A stretch of 64,000 nt of DNA, from assembly GCF_000208745.1 (NCBI RefSeq), contig NC_030856.1, positions 20,002,851 to 20,066,850 on the forward strand. Reading direction: 5' to 3'. Shown piece after piece: positions 1 through 9,976 of this stretch. Origin of the DNA: Theobroma cacao. Its lineage: Eukaryota; Streptophyta; Magnoliopsida; Malvales; Malvaceae. The notes under the pieces are model-generated. The model saw only the letters and a program-made list of their open reading frames with translations, did no database searches and was not told where the DNA came from. Position 1 is the first letter of the stretch, and every line of letters starts with the position of its first letter. The translations under genes were made by a program, and so were the position numbers.

Positions 1-390
1 CCCAGAATGGTTTAATATGGTAATTCGGAGTTCGAAGATCAATTTGGAGTCAAATCGAAATTTTCGCTATCTAGGGGCAAAATGGTCATTTGTCACTTGG
101 GGATAAAATGAGAATTTTAAAAAAGATTATTTTGGCTCCATTTGACTTATTGGAGTATAATTTGACTTATTGGAGTAAGATTTGAGGTTTAGAAGTGAAA
201 AATTTTAATTTCGATATAATTTAGAGTATAGAGGTAAAATGGTAATTTTACCACCCCAGGGGCAAAACAGTAATTTTTTACCACCAGGACATTTTTTCAG
301 CACATGGTCATCTCTTATCCTCATTTTGACCATTGACTAATTGTGTGGTGGAGATAAAAAGGATTAAAATTTTAAAGTTTTAAAAACGGG

Positions 391-411
391 CCAATGACAT
401 AATGCCACGTG
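391..411 (+). promoter_or_regulatory. U3 promoter-like CCAAT box and G-box in chromovirus LTR
   Basis: CCAAT (391-395) is followed after a short spacer by CACGTG (406-411), a plant G-box/ABRE core. The same pair with the same spacing is in the solo LTR at 28120-28140. The copies at 12327-12347 (minus) and 56265-56285 (plus) keep CCAAT but carry CACATG in place of the G-box. Position upstream of the conserved GGCCGGCC box and the AAACCCTAGAGAG tract fits U3. Promoter function is inferred from conserved placement only. Confidence 0.45.
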
Positions 412-479
412 TCATGCCTTTATTAATTTATTATTTTCCTTTTTAAAAGGTACAAAAATCAGGTCATCTTCGACCCCAT

Positions 480-487
480 GGCCGGCC
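480..487. promoter_or_regulatory. Conserved GGCCGGCC palindrome of the LTR family
   Basis: An 8-bp GC palindrome stands out in AT-rich LTR sequence. It recurs at the equivalent place in the LTR copies at 12253-12260, 28209-28216 and 56353-56360, and with one change at 4216-4223. It sits just upstream of an AAACCCTAGAGAG-like or AAGAGAGAA tract. Role unknown; it may be a protein-binding or core-promoter element. Confidence 0.5.
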
Positions 488-2623
488 AAACCAGCAAGAA
501 GAGAGAGAAAATAAAAACAAAACCCTAGAGAGAGAAAAACAAAGAAAAAGTATGAATTTTCAAAGAAATTAAGTGAAAAATGTATGAATTTTCAAGCTTA
601 GCTTAAAATTTATCATTTCCATGCATTTCCCATCATTTTCCATGGTTGAATCATGTGATTTGAGGATGAATTCAATTCTGAAAAATGGGTTAGGAGAGAG
701 AAACTTGTTAGATTAATTTGATTTTAAGTTATGTTAGTGTTTTAAGTTAGTTTAGTATATTTAGGAACAAAACAACAAGAAAAGAATTCATTTTCCTCCA
801 TTACCATTATTGGCTGAATTTTCTAGGGGAATATTGGCTGTTGATCTTGATATTTATTTGAGGAATTATGATGAATAATGATAAATTATGAGTCTAGAAA
901 AATAATGGGAATTTTCGGAGCAAAAATACGAATTTTTACCCATTAGGGGTATTTTCGTAATTTGCTATCGGGACTGATAATTTGCACCACACTGAGGAAC
1001 ATTAAGTCAATTTGGGTGCAATTGAGGTATAGAAACTGAAAAAAATTAATTTGAGATTAAATTGGACGCGTTAGTAATTTAATCGGTTAATAGGCCGAAT
1101 TAGGTCAGCACTGCATTTAAGCGGTAGTCGGATAAGTTGCATGTCATATCATGCATATATACCGAGCCTGAATTGATTTTATAATGGTCAAGCATTGATG
1201 TGGTGAATTATGTATTGTACATTGTGGATAGGTGGTGAGCAAATTACACTGATAAAAGTACAGAGATTGTGCTTGAAGATTGGGGTTAGGAGTATATCGA
1301 CTCCTAGAACTGTGAGTGGACAATTTATCGTCTTAAATATCTAGAGTAATTATATTTGTTTGATACTTTTATTAAATGGAGAGTTTAAATTAGAAAATAT
1401 TATGTTTTCCAATTAAAATGTTTTTTTTAATAAAAATGAGATTTATATTGGTTTTGAAATCAAATATTGTTTTGGAAAAATTGAGTATATGGAGACTGTG
1501 TTGAAATTTATGATTTTATATGTTATTGAAATTGGGGCTTATGACACTATGGTAGCATGATGGCTAAAATTTTGGGATTGGCATGAAATATATGAATAGT
1601 TTTGGATTGGTCTCGGTAGACTGGATTAAATTTTATTCGCCATATTATGCTGCTGAAAATTTTATGGGTCTGGTGGTATATTAAACGGTCACTGCAGTGG
1701 TGGGGGTTTCCGTGGACTGCCTATGAGAGGGGCACGGTAACCCAATTATATACTTACCTTCAAGGGGAGATGTTGGGTGAAGTATCTCCTGAGGTATGAT
1801 TTGAGTGCACCTCACGTTCGGGCCACCACGTGAGAGTGAGACTCAGCCAACGCCAAGGACCAGCTGTGTGTCAGATGTGAAAACATGTTTATGGGTATGG
1901 GTCATTGAACAGCCTTGGCGGTCTCAGTGGGATACCTTGACGAAGGTACCCGCGAGAATGATTCTGGCAAGGGCCAAGTTTAAGAAATTCATAAGCCGAG
2001 AAATTTTGATGAAAAGAAATTATTTGGTATAGATTGAAACGAATTTTGTGTTATGAACATTATTGAGATATAATGTTTTTAAATTGTCTCCATCTACTCG
2101 GCTTTAGATGCTTTTGATGGTAATTGTTTACTCACTGGGATTATTTAATCTCACCCCTATTCTTATCCATTTTTCAAGCTCAGGACAGTTTGTTGATAGT
2201 TGATTAAGACGAGAATTAATCTCAGAGTTGCATCCTAGAAAGTAAGGGTTCGTAGCCCTACATTTTCTTAGTCAGTTGGGGGCCCACATGTCACTGTAAA
2301 AGTAATTTTATTCTTCAGTTATTTGATTTAAAGTATGTATTAATATATTTAGCTTTTACACCATGTTTTTGGCGAGTTTCGATATTTTTGAAGAAAAATG
2401 ATGAAAATGCCCCTGTAAGCCAGAAAGTAATATTTTATTGTTTTGATTTGGAAATGACTTATGATTTTTTTGAAAACTGAGATTTAATAACTGTCGCTCA
2501 CTGGGGAGATGCGGAAGCTGATGCTAAGCCTTGCGAGGTTTCGATCGACATTCAGGGTAATGAGTGCCTATCGGGACATCGCGACGGTTGTCACGGGCTC
2601 GATGGGAGTTTCGGGTCGTGACA

Positions 2624-4860
2624 CAAAATATCTAATGTTGAGTAAAATGAGACAATTAAAATATTCTATCTCAATATGTATTTCATAACATAAATATTCA
2701 TTTCATTTAAATAATCAACATGGCTTATGAGTATCTTAAAAGCTTGGCTCCTGCCAAAATCATTCTCGAAAATACCTTGGTCGAGGCATTTAACCGAGTC
2801 TGTCAAGGCTGTTAAAAAGTTTTGTATACACATAAACATATTTTTAGTTTGGAAAACACAGTCGTTCCTTGGCATTAGCGGAGTTCATCATCACGAGGTG
2901 GTTCGACATGACGTGAACTCTAACCATACCTCAAGAGATACCCTACGCGCCTCTCCAACTGAGGTACATATATAACCGGATTCCGTGCCCCTCTAATAGG
3001 CTGGTCCACAAAACCCGCCCACTACAACAAGCTAAACCCACCATACAATAAAATTTTGACAACATAACGTGACTAATATTATACTACCCAGCCTGTAGAT
3101 GTAAAACAGAACAATTCATAAAGTTCACAAACCATAATCTCAGCCAGTCATGCCAACACATAATCATAAGCCATCAATTAAAGCCATAAATTCCAACACA
3201 TCAAGTGGTCTCTAGTTACTCTATTTTCAAAGCCATCATTCAATTTCAATATAATTTTATGAAATCATTTCATTAAATCACATTTTATTTATAAAATTGA
3301 AAAATTAATCATTTAATTCATTTTTCATAAAATTCACAAAATCGAATAAAAAGACCACTTTAGATAATTAAAATGATGATAAGGTTACTCACAGTTCTAG
3401 GAGTTCGATATACTCCTATTCTCGGTCTTCGGGCATAATCTCTTTACCTTTATTAGAGGGCTCACCACCTATACATCATACGTGACACGAATTTCAATAA
3501 ATTATATCAATTTATCATAAACTATTTTAGGCTTTATAAATCTATAGGAATGCATGAAATGTGATGCAAAATGTCCGAATAACCGTTTAAATACGGTATT
3601 CGACTTAATTCGCACTATTCTCAGTGTAATTGGCTAAAACCTCAAATTTAACTCCAAATCGATTTCTTTCACTTTCTACACTCCAATTATACTTAAAATA
3701 CCTCAATGACTGTGAATATGATTCAATTTATCAGTCCGAACCATAAATCGCACATGTTTATAGGTAAAAATTCAGATTTTCATGCCAAAATTTCTCATTA
3801 AATTTCTAGCCTCACCAATCATTAAATACCACCAAAATATCATGAAATCATCAACTTCAGCCTCAATATCCTCCCTAGAAAATTTGGCCTCTTGTGGGTT
3901 TGTGAAGAACAAAGTGATTCCTTGCTAGATTTTCATACTTTCCATTACCAAACAACTAAAAACACTTAATTAGCTTGAAATCTAGCAAAATCAATGCTCA
4001 AAACCTCTCCTCTTAAATTCGGCCAGCATGGGTTCATCATACAAACTTGAGTTCTAAGCATGAAAAATGAAAAAGAAAGCATGGGTAGTGTAAATCACAA
4101 GATAAAATCATAAAATTTTACTTTTATTAGCTTAATTCCCTGAAATCTCACACTTTTTCTTCAATTTTCCCACCTAGGATTTGTGTTCTTTCCTTTCCTC
4201 TTCACTTTTTGTTTTGGGCGGCCATATGAAGGAAATAAGCTGATTTTATGCTAATTTTAAAGCTAAATAATAAATGGATACAAACTTGACACATGTCACC
4301 ATTTCATTGGTCCATGTCTCATACTTACCCATTAAGCAATCTCTCTCCACCACTTAAATTTTCTCAATTATCCATGATAATATTAGGTAAAATTCATGTG
4401 CTGGACAAGTGTTGGGTGGTGTAAAATTACCATTTTGCCCATAGGGTGGCAAAATGACTATTTTACCCCTATGTTCGAAAAATATCGGAATTAAAATTTT
4501 TCACTTCTCAAACTCAAATTATGTTCTAAATAGTCAATCTTGATCAAAAACTTCTTCCAACATTCCAATTTTAACCTCGAGTGGCAAAATGACCATTTTG
4601 CCCCTGAATCATGAAAATTCTAATTTGACTTTAAATCGGTCATCGAACTCTGAATCACCATTTTAAGTCATTTTGGGACTTTAAAATTTTCAATTTCATC
4701 TTAAAATCTCTCTTTGATCTAGTTTGAGGCTTAATTCAACTTAGTTGCACCACTAGGTGCACTACTGACTTTTGATAATTTTTTGAGGCTTTTCAAGTAT
4801 GCAAGCATATTGTCAATCACATGAATGACATGGCAAGTATTTATAAGGTCAGGCTTGACA
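2624..4860 (-). repeat. 3' LTR of the chromovirus element, outer end missing
   Basis: Colinear with 10658-12900 of the 5' LTR, with scattered substitutions and small indels. It ends on the plus strand in AGGCTTGACA at 4860, i.e. minus-strand TGTCA start. The plus-strand beginning (the first 680 bp of the complete copy, 9977-10657) is absent and replaced at 2623/2624 by the end of a forward LTR of the same family. The GGCCGGCC box is decayed here to GGGCGGCC (4216-4223). Confidence 0.88.
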
Positions 4861-4876
4861 GCACTACCCCTGTTAA
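4861..4876 (-). promoter_or_regulatory. Weak polypurine tract beside the 3' LTR
   Basis: On the minus strand the bases just upstream of the LTR start (TGTCAAGCC) read ACAGGGGTAGTGC, a short G-rich stretch in the expected place for plus-strand priming. It is imperfect and may be mutated. Confidence 0.4.
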
Positions 4877-4899
4877 AATAAAATTTTGACCTCAAAATT

Positions 4900-6552
4900 T
4901 CACTTACCGGATTCGAAGAAAAGATGTGGATATTGGTTTCTCATCTGATGCTCGACTTCCCACGTCATCTCCTCCATTTGAGCATTCTTCCACAATACTT
5001 TCACCATTGGAATGCTCTTGTTCCTTAGCACTCGATCCTTTCGATCTAGAATACGTACAGGCTGCACCTCGAATTTCAAATCTTCATGCAACTCTATCGG
5101 TGGTGTCTCTAGAATATGGGAGGGATCGAGAACATACTTTTTCAACATCGAGACGTGGAAGACATTATGGATCCGATCTAACTCTGGGGGTAATTCAAGT
5201 TTGTAAGCCACTGGCCCAATCCTTTCAATGATATGAAAGGGTCCAATGTATCTCGAATTGAGGTTTCCTCGCTTCGCAAATCGAATCACACATTTCATTA
5301 TCCAATAAAATACCACAATTTATCATAACAATATAATCAAATAAGATTTAATACTTCAAAATTTTCAAATTATTACCTTTCCAAGGAGAAACCTTAAGAA
5401 AAACTTTATCGTCAACTTCAAACTCCAAATCTTTCCTTCGTTTATCAGAATAACTCTTCTGCCTATCTTGAGCTATCTTTAATCACTCTCGGATAACCTT
5501 AACCTTGTCATTTGTCAGATCATTCAATTCCACATTAATCAGTTTCCTCTCACCCATTTCATCCCAACAGAGCGGAGTTCGGCACTTTCTTCCATACAGA
5601 GCCTCGTATGGTGCCATCCCAATACTAGATTGAAAACTGTTGTTATACGCGAACTCCACCAATGGCAAGTGTCTGTCCCAACTCCCAATAAAGTCAATGA
5701 CACAAGCCCGTAACATATCTTCTAGAGTCTAAATAGTCTTTTCAAATTGACCATCAGTCTGCGGATGAAAGGCAGTGCTAAATCTCAATTTAGTTTCGAG
5801 AACTTCTTGAAATTTTGTCCAAAATTGAGAAGTAAACTGAGGGTCTCGATTTGACACAATAGAAACTGGAACTCCGTGCAATCTCACAATCTCATCTATA
5901 TAAAGTTTCGTCAGTTTTTCAATAGAATACGTGCTATGGATAGCCAAGAAATGGGCGGACTTAGTCAATCTATCCACAATCACCCAAATAGCATCCTTCC
6001 CACTCTGTGTCCATGGTAAACCCAATACAAAGTCCATAGTCACGTGTTCCCACTTCCATTCAAGAATCGGTAAAGGCTGAAGAATACCCGATGCTTTCTG
6101 ATGTTCCGCCCTGATCTGTTGGTATGTGAAACATTTCGCTAAAAACTCTACTATGTCTCGTTTCATATCCGACCACCAATAACTTTCTTTAATGGTCTGA
6201 TACATCTTGGTGCTTCCTAGATGTAAAGCGTAGGCGGAATAATAAGCTTCTTCTAAAATCGCTTGTCTCAATTGGTTATCCTTAGGGATACAAACTCGGT
6301 TTCTAAGCATCAAAGTACCATCATCACTAAGTCTAAACTCACTAGTTTCTCCATCTTGCAGCTTTTGAACTTCCTGCTTCAACTCATCATTGGATTTCTG
6401 CAATTCTCGGATCTGATTCAACAATGAAGGTCTCACAACGAAACTAGCAAGTAGGGTTCCATCCTCACCATTATTCAACTGGATCCCTAGAGATTTCATC
6501 TCAAGTAATATCGAAAAATAAGAACTCTGAAATACTACTAATGAAGATGAGG
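4900..6552 (-). pseudogene. Integrase with chromodomain-like tail (chromovirus), broken
   Basis: Integrase would insert element cDNA into host chromatin. Visible in order: a damaged HHCC zinc finger (around 6240-6120; the first His and one of the CxxC cysteines read as Tyr, the latter in CFTY), the DDE core with MDF (first Asp, intact) and the second block reading SNRD in place of SDRD (codon 5849-5851, catalytic Asp to Asn), then HPQTDGQ with the Glu block. After that come the YIGPF...[14 protein letters not shown] region and a C-terminal VKVLWKN...MTWEVE segment typical of the chromodomain-like tail. Stops interrupt it at about 5729 (a TAG where the family has Gln) and 5483 (TGA where it has Arg). 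An 85-bp AT-rich insertion (5290-5374) separates the core from the tail. The frame after the insertion is open to the stop at 4900. Non-functional. Confidence 0.88.
5290..5374 (-). other. 85-bp AT-rich insertion in the integrase reading frame
   Basis: Family integrases run without a gap from a WKG motif (codons at 5383-5375) into VIRF (from 5289). Here 85 bp of AT-rich sequence separates the two and shifts the frame by one. It starts with GTAAT like a splice donor but ends GAAATGT, not AG, so it is not a canonical intron. No TSD or inverted repeat was recognised. Confidence 0.6.
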
Positions 6553-7045
6553 ATTTATGACTTAAAGCATCCGCTACAACATTTGCCTTCCTCGGATGAT
6601 AATCAATCACCAAGTCGTAATCCTTAATCAACTCCAACCATCGTCTCTATCTCAAGTTAAGCTCTTTTTGGGTGAGCAAGTATTTCAAACTCTTATGGTT
6701 GGTAAAAATCCGACAACGCTCACCATATAAGTAATGCCTCCAAATCTTCAATGCAAAGACTACTGCTGCTAACTCCAAATCATGGGTAGGGTAATTCATC
6801 TCATACTTCTTCAACTACCGGGAAGCATAGGCTATTACTTTTTCATCTTGCATCAATACGCACCCTAATCCTAACTTAGAGGCATCACTGTATATCACAA
6901 ATTCTTTCTCACCAATCGAAAGTGTCAGAACGGGAGCGGAGGTTAACTGGTTCTTTGGCTCTTGAAATCGACTCTCACAAGCATCATCCCACTCAAACTT
7001 AACTCCTTTACACGTCAAACGAGTCAGAGGAGTAGCTATCAATGA
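6553..7045 (-). pseudogene. RNase H domain of chromovirus pol, broken
   Basis: RNase H would degrade the RNA strand of the cDNA hybrid. The domain runs from the RT connection (CESRFQEPKNQ) through YSDASKLGLG (first catalytic Asp, intact), [10 protein letters not shown] (Glu, intact), [10 protein letters not shown] (family FTDHKSL; the Asp reads Asn at codon 6698-6700) to YHPRKANVVADALS. TAG stops lie at about 6813 (before QLKK-equivalent LKKYEM) and 6646 (between NLR and RRWLEL). Both stand where family members have CAG. Confidence 0.85.
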
Positions 7046-7974
7046 AAATCCTTAAACAAACCTCCGATAAAAACTTGCTAAGCCAAGAAAACTACGAATC
7101 TCTGTTACCGTTTTCGGTTGCTTCCATTGCAAGATTGCTTCAATCTTCTTGGGATCGACATAAATTCCAGCTTTAGACACCATATGTCCCAAGAAAACCA
7201 CTTCCTTCAACTAGAAATCACATTTAGAGAACTTGGCATAGAGTTGTCTCTCGCGTAAAGTTTGCAACACGATGTGTAAATGGGCAGCATGTTCATCATC
7301 ATTCTTCGAATAAACCAGGATGTAATCTATGAATACTATCACGAACTTATCCAAGTATGGATGGAACACCCTATTCATAAGATCCATAAAAGCTGCCGGG
7401 GCATTGGTCAAACCAAACAGCATCACCAGAAACTCATAATACCCATAACGCATCCTAAAAGTAGTCTTGGGTACATCTTGCTCTTTAATCTTCAACTGAT
7501 AATACCCAGACCTCAAATCAATCTTAGAAAACACCATAGCACCTCGTAATTGATCAAAAAGATCATCGATCTGTGGTAGAGGGTATTTATTCTTGATGGT
7601 CACTCGATTCAGCTGACGGTAATAGATACACAATCGAAGAGTGCCATCTTTTTTTTTACAAATAGGACTGGTGCTCCCCAAGGAAAAGTGCTAGGGTGAA
7701 TAAAATCCTTATCCACCAAATCTTGCAGCTGGACTTTTAGTTCCTTCAACTCCGTTGAAGCCATTCGATATGGAGGGATAGAAATAGGTGCGGTACCCGG
7801 AAGTAAATCAATAGGGAACTCAAGCTCTCGCTCAGGAGGTAGTATTGGTAACTCATCAGGAAATACGTTAAGAAACTCACTTACTATTGGGACATCCTCT
7901 AACCTAGGTTCCCCTTTTGAAGTATCGATCACGAGTGCCAAATAAACCGGATACCCTTTCTGTACTAGTTTCAA
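7046..7974 (-). pseudogene. Reverse transcriptase of chromovirus pol, broken
   Basis: RT would copy the element RNA into cDNA. Recognisable motifs: PPYRMASTELKELKVQL, the fingers, [71 protein letters not shown], and the catalytic box. That box reads FIDYILVYS in place of FIDDILVYS: the second catalytic Asp is Tyr (codon 7322-7324). A run of ten T on the plus strand near 7649-7658 (A run in sense) carries the frameshift between the fingers (PVLFVKKK) and [12 protein letters not shown] at 7211 replaces a Trp conserved in SKC(D/E)FW. A TAA at about 7051 replaces Glu in the RRFVEGFS motif. Inactive. Confidence 0.9.
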
Positions 7975-8052
7975 AGCCTTAATGGCCGAGATTACACAGG
8001 ATGGTAATACTCGACGTTTCCCTGCAAATATAATCTCTGTTCCCTCCGAATT

Positions 8053-8505
8053 CTAAAAAATAACTTCTTTCCTAAAATAATCTACATTCGCCCGATGTGC
8101 AGTTAACCAGTCCATACCCAATATCAAATCAAAATGTTGGATCTCTAGAGGAATCAAGTCACCCCTAAATTCTTCCTCACCAACCATTACTCCACAATCT
8201 TTGTAATAACTATTTTTAACTAGCTTCTCTCCTAAATGAGTGTGAATTACAATTTCTTCCTCTAATGGTGACATGTTTTTATAAACAATTGATGCAAATG
8301 CCATACTCACATAAGACCTATTTGAGCCAGAATCTATCAAAACATAAGCATCTTTATCAAATAAAAACATAGTACCTGTCACTACTCCAGGTCGAACCCG
8401 TGCCTCATCTTCAATCACAGCGAAGACTCTTGTCAAAGTACGAGTCTGTGGTCTTGAAGGTGGATACGCCGAGGTGTTACTCTCTACACTAGACTGTATA
8501 GCCAC
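8053..8505 (-). pseudogene. Aspartic protease of chromovirus
   Basis: Retropepsin-like protease that would process Gag-Pol. The segment shows ARVRPGVVTGT, then VLIDSGSNRSYVS with the DSG active-site triad intact, and ILGMDWL further on, the flap/second-half motif of plant gypsy proteases. It stops at TAG (8053) just after KEVIF, where family members read Gln, then continues toward RT. Upstream it is separated from gag by a TAG at 8542. The active site looks unaltered, but the polyprotein cannot be made. Confidence 0.85.
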
Positions 8506-8541
8506 TCCCTGCCTCAGTGGTAACCCAGAAAGATCTCTCCT

Positions 8542-9785
8542 CTACATATCCGTACGAGCTGGTGGAGATGGAGTAATTGCAGTAGCCCGTCCTAGTTGTG
8601 GGCACTCACTCTTAATGTGGCCCGGCTGATCACAATGATAACATCGTACTGGTCCCCTACACTGCCCAATATGATTCTTTCCACACCTTTTGAATCTATC
8701 AGAACTTCTGAAACTCTTCCCAAAATAAGTCATCGCAGATCTACTGAATCTCAGAGGCCTCTGCTGTGCTTGTGAAAATAGAGGTCGAGGAGATGTCACT
8801 GAAACAGAGGTAGTACTCCTTGAAGCAGATGAGTCTTTGCTCCTTTTTGGTGGTTGACTGGAAGATATACTCAGATTTTTCCTCTTTGCAAACTCTGTCT
8901 GAATCTTCCTATTTTCATTTGCAAGCTTCTCGGCCTTAAAGCCATCTGTACCACCTCTTTATGTGGCTCCCTACCAGTCACTGTCATCCGCTCTCTAATC
9001 TCATTACGGAGCCCTTCCTCAAAATAACTGGCCTGATATTGCTCAAATTTCACCAGATCCGACACATATAACATCAACTCGTTAAAACGAGTCTTGTACT
9101 CCTCTACCATTAAGTTTCCCTGTTTCAAACTCAGAAATTCTTTCTTCTTTTTTTTCTGATGGAAATAAGTGAAATACTAACCATCAAATTCTCTTAGAAA
9201 GTCTGACTAGGTCAGAGGAGTAGTGGAATGGGATTTTACTGAATTCCACCATGTACGGGCTCTCTTCTCTTGTAATCTCGTGGCCACCATTAGCTTCAGG
9301 TGATCATCCAACCTCATATCAGACAATGTCTCCGAAACTTGATTAATCGAAGCTTTGGCTACGGTGGCATCCAAATCGCCCGTAAAAAAAATGTAACCCA
9401 ATTGTCTAGCTTCCTTCAACTTCTTAGCAATAGATACATCTTGTACTGGCGGTGGAACTAGAGGTGGGGGTGGTGGTACTGAAGGAGCAATTGGTGGTAC
9501 TATAGGAGGAGCTTGACTAGCTTGAGCCTGGCCAACAATAGCGGTAAAGAAAGCTGCTAATGCTTGGACTACCTCAGGAGACATGGCAGGAGTACCAGTA
9601 GGTGGCAGAGGATGTGAAGAATGTGGAGAATGTGGAGGAGTCTCGGCCTGCTCAGCAGCAGGTGCTTCCCGAATGGTGAATGCAGCCGGTTCCTCCTTTA
9701 CTGCATCTAGTTGACGACGTTGGGAACGACCTCTTCCCCTCCCAACCGATCTAGTGAGAGGTAGGAGTCCACGTCGAGGAGGCAT
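8542..9785 (-). pseudogene. Gag of chromovirus with CCHC zinc knuckle, broken
   Basis: Gag forms the virus-like particle. The start at 9785 (MPPRRGLLPL) lies about 190 bp downstream of the PBS and is followed by a basic, then Pro-rich N-terminus (PPIVPPIAPSVPPPPPL). The gag core follows (ARQLGYIFFTGDLD, EKRARTWW). It breaks at TAG 9207-9209, where the family has Trp, and again at a TAG about 36 nt further downstream. It resumes at KQGNLMVEEYKTRFNEL and ends in the nucleocapsid CYHCDQPGHIKSECP (CX2CX4HX4C, intact). Another TAG at 8542 closes the frame where CAG is expected. Confidence 0.88.
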
Positions 9786-9958
9786 GGCAATCTATACAAG
9801 GGAACAAGGCAAATTTAATCAACCTTAGACTTTATATGTAGTTGCATACATTCTATTCAACCTAACCTAACTTAACTTAACTTAACTAGGGGCCACACTG
9901 ACACTATAAATTTTAAAATGACTTTAAAACTAAAAACTCTGATCTTTAAAACCAAAAA

Positions 9959-9970
9959 CTCTGATACCAA
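9959..9970 (-). promoter_or_regulatory. Primer-binding site for initiator-Met tRNA
   Basis: Minus-strand TTGGTATCAGAG lies six bases downstream of the 5' LTR end (9977). Its complement CTCTGATACCA is the 3' end of plant initiator methionine tRNA, the usual primer of chromovirus elements. This fixes orientation and the LTR boundary. Confidence 0.85.
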
Positions 9971-9976
9971 TCGAAT

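Larger units (their letters stand above)
1..2623 (+). repeat. Chromovirus (Tekay/Del-like) LTR, forward, 5' end outside window
   Basis: This is the 3' part of a long LTR read on the plus strand. It ends in GGGTCGTGACA at 2613-2623, the same terminal sequence (CA end) seen in reverse at 9977 and forward at 30405. Its reverse complement matches 10.6-12.9 kb along most of its length, including the box GGCCGGCC (480-487) and an AAACCCTAGAGAG tract near 520. Complete copies run about 2.9-3.1 kb, so roughly 0.2-0.3 kb is missing to the left. The right neighbour (from 2624) is an LTR of the same family in the opposite orientation, which lacks exactly its outer part. That suggests this LTR, or the element it belongs to, inserted into the neighbour's LTR. 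No long open frame lies in it. Confidence 0.85.

Noticed and set aside
1805..2032. Short open frame within the forward LTR
   Set aside because: Lies entirely in LTR sequence and has no counterpart kept open in the other LTR copies.
5290..5374. Insertion read as a spliceosomal intron
   Set aside because: The 3' end is GAAATGT with no AG at the homology boundary, and related gypsy integrases lack an intron there.
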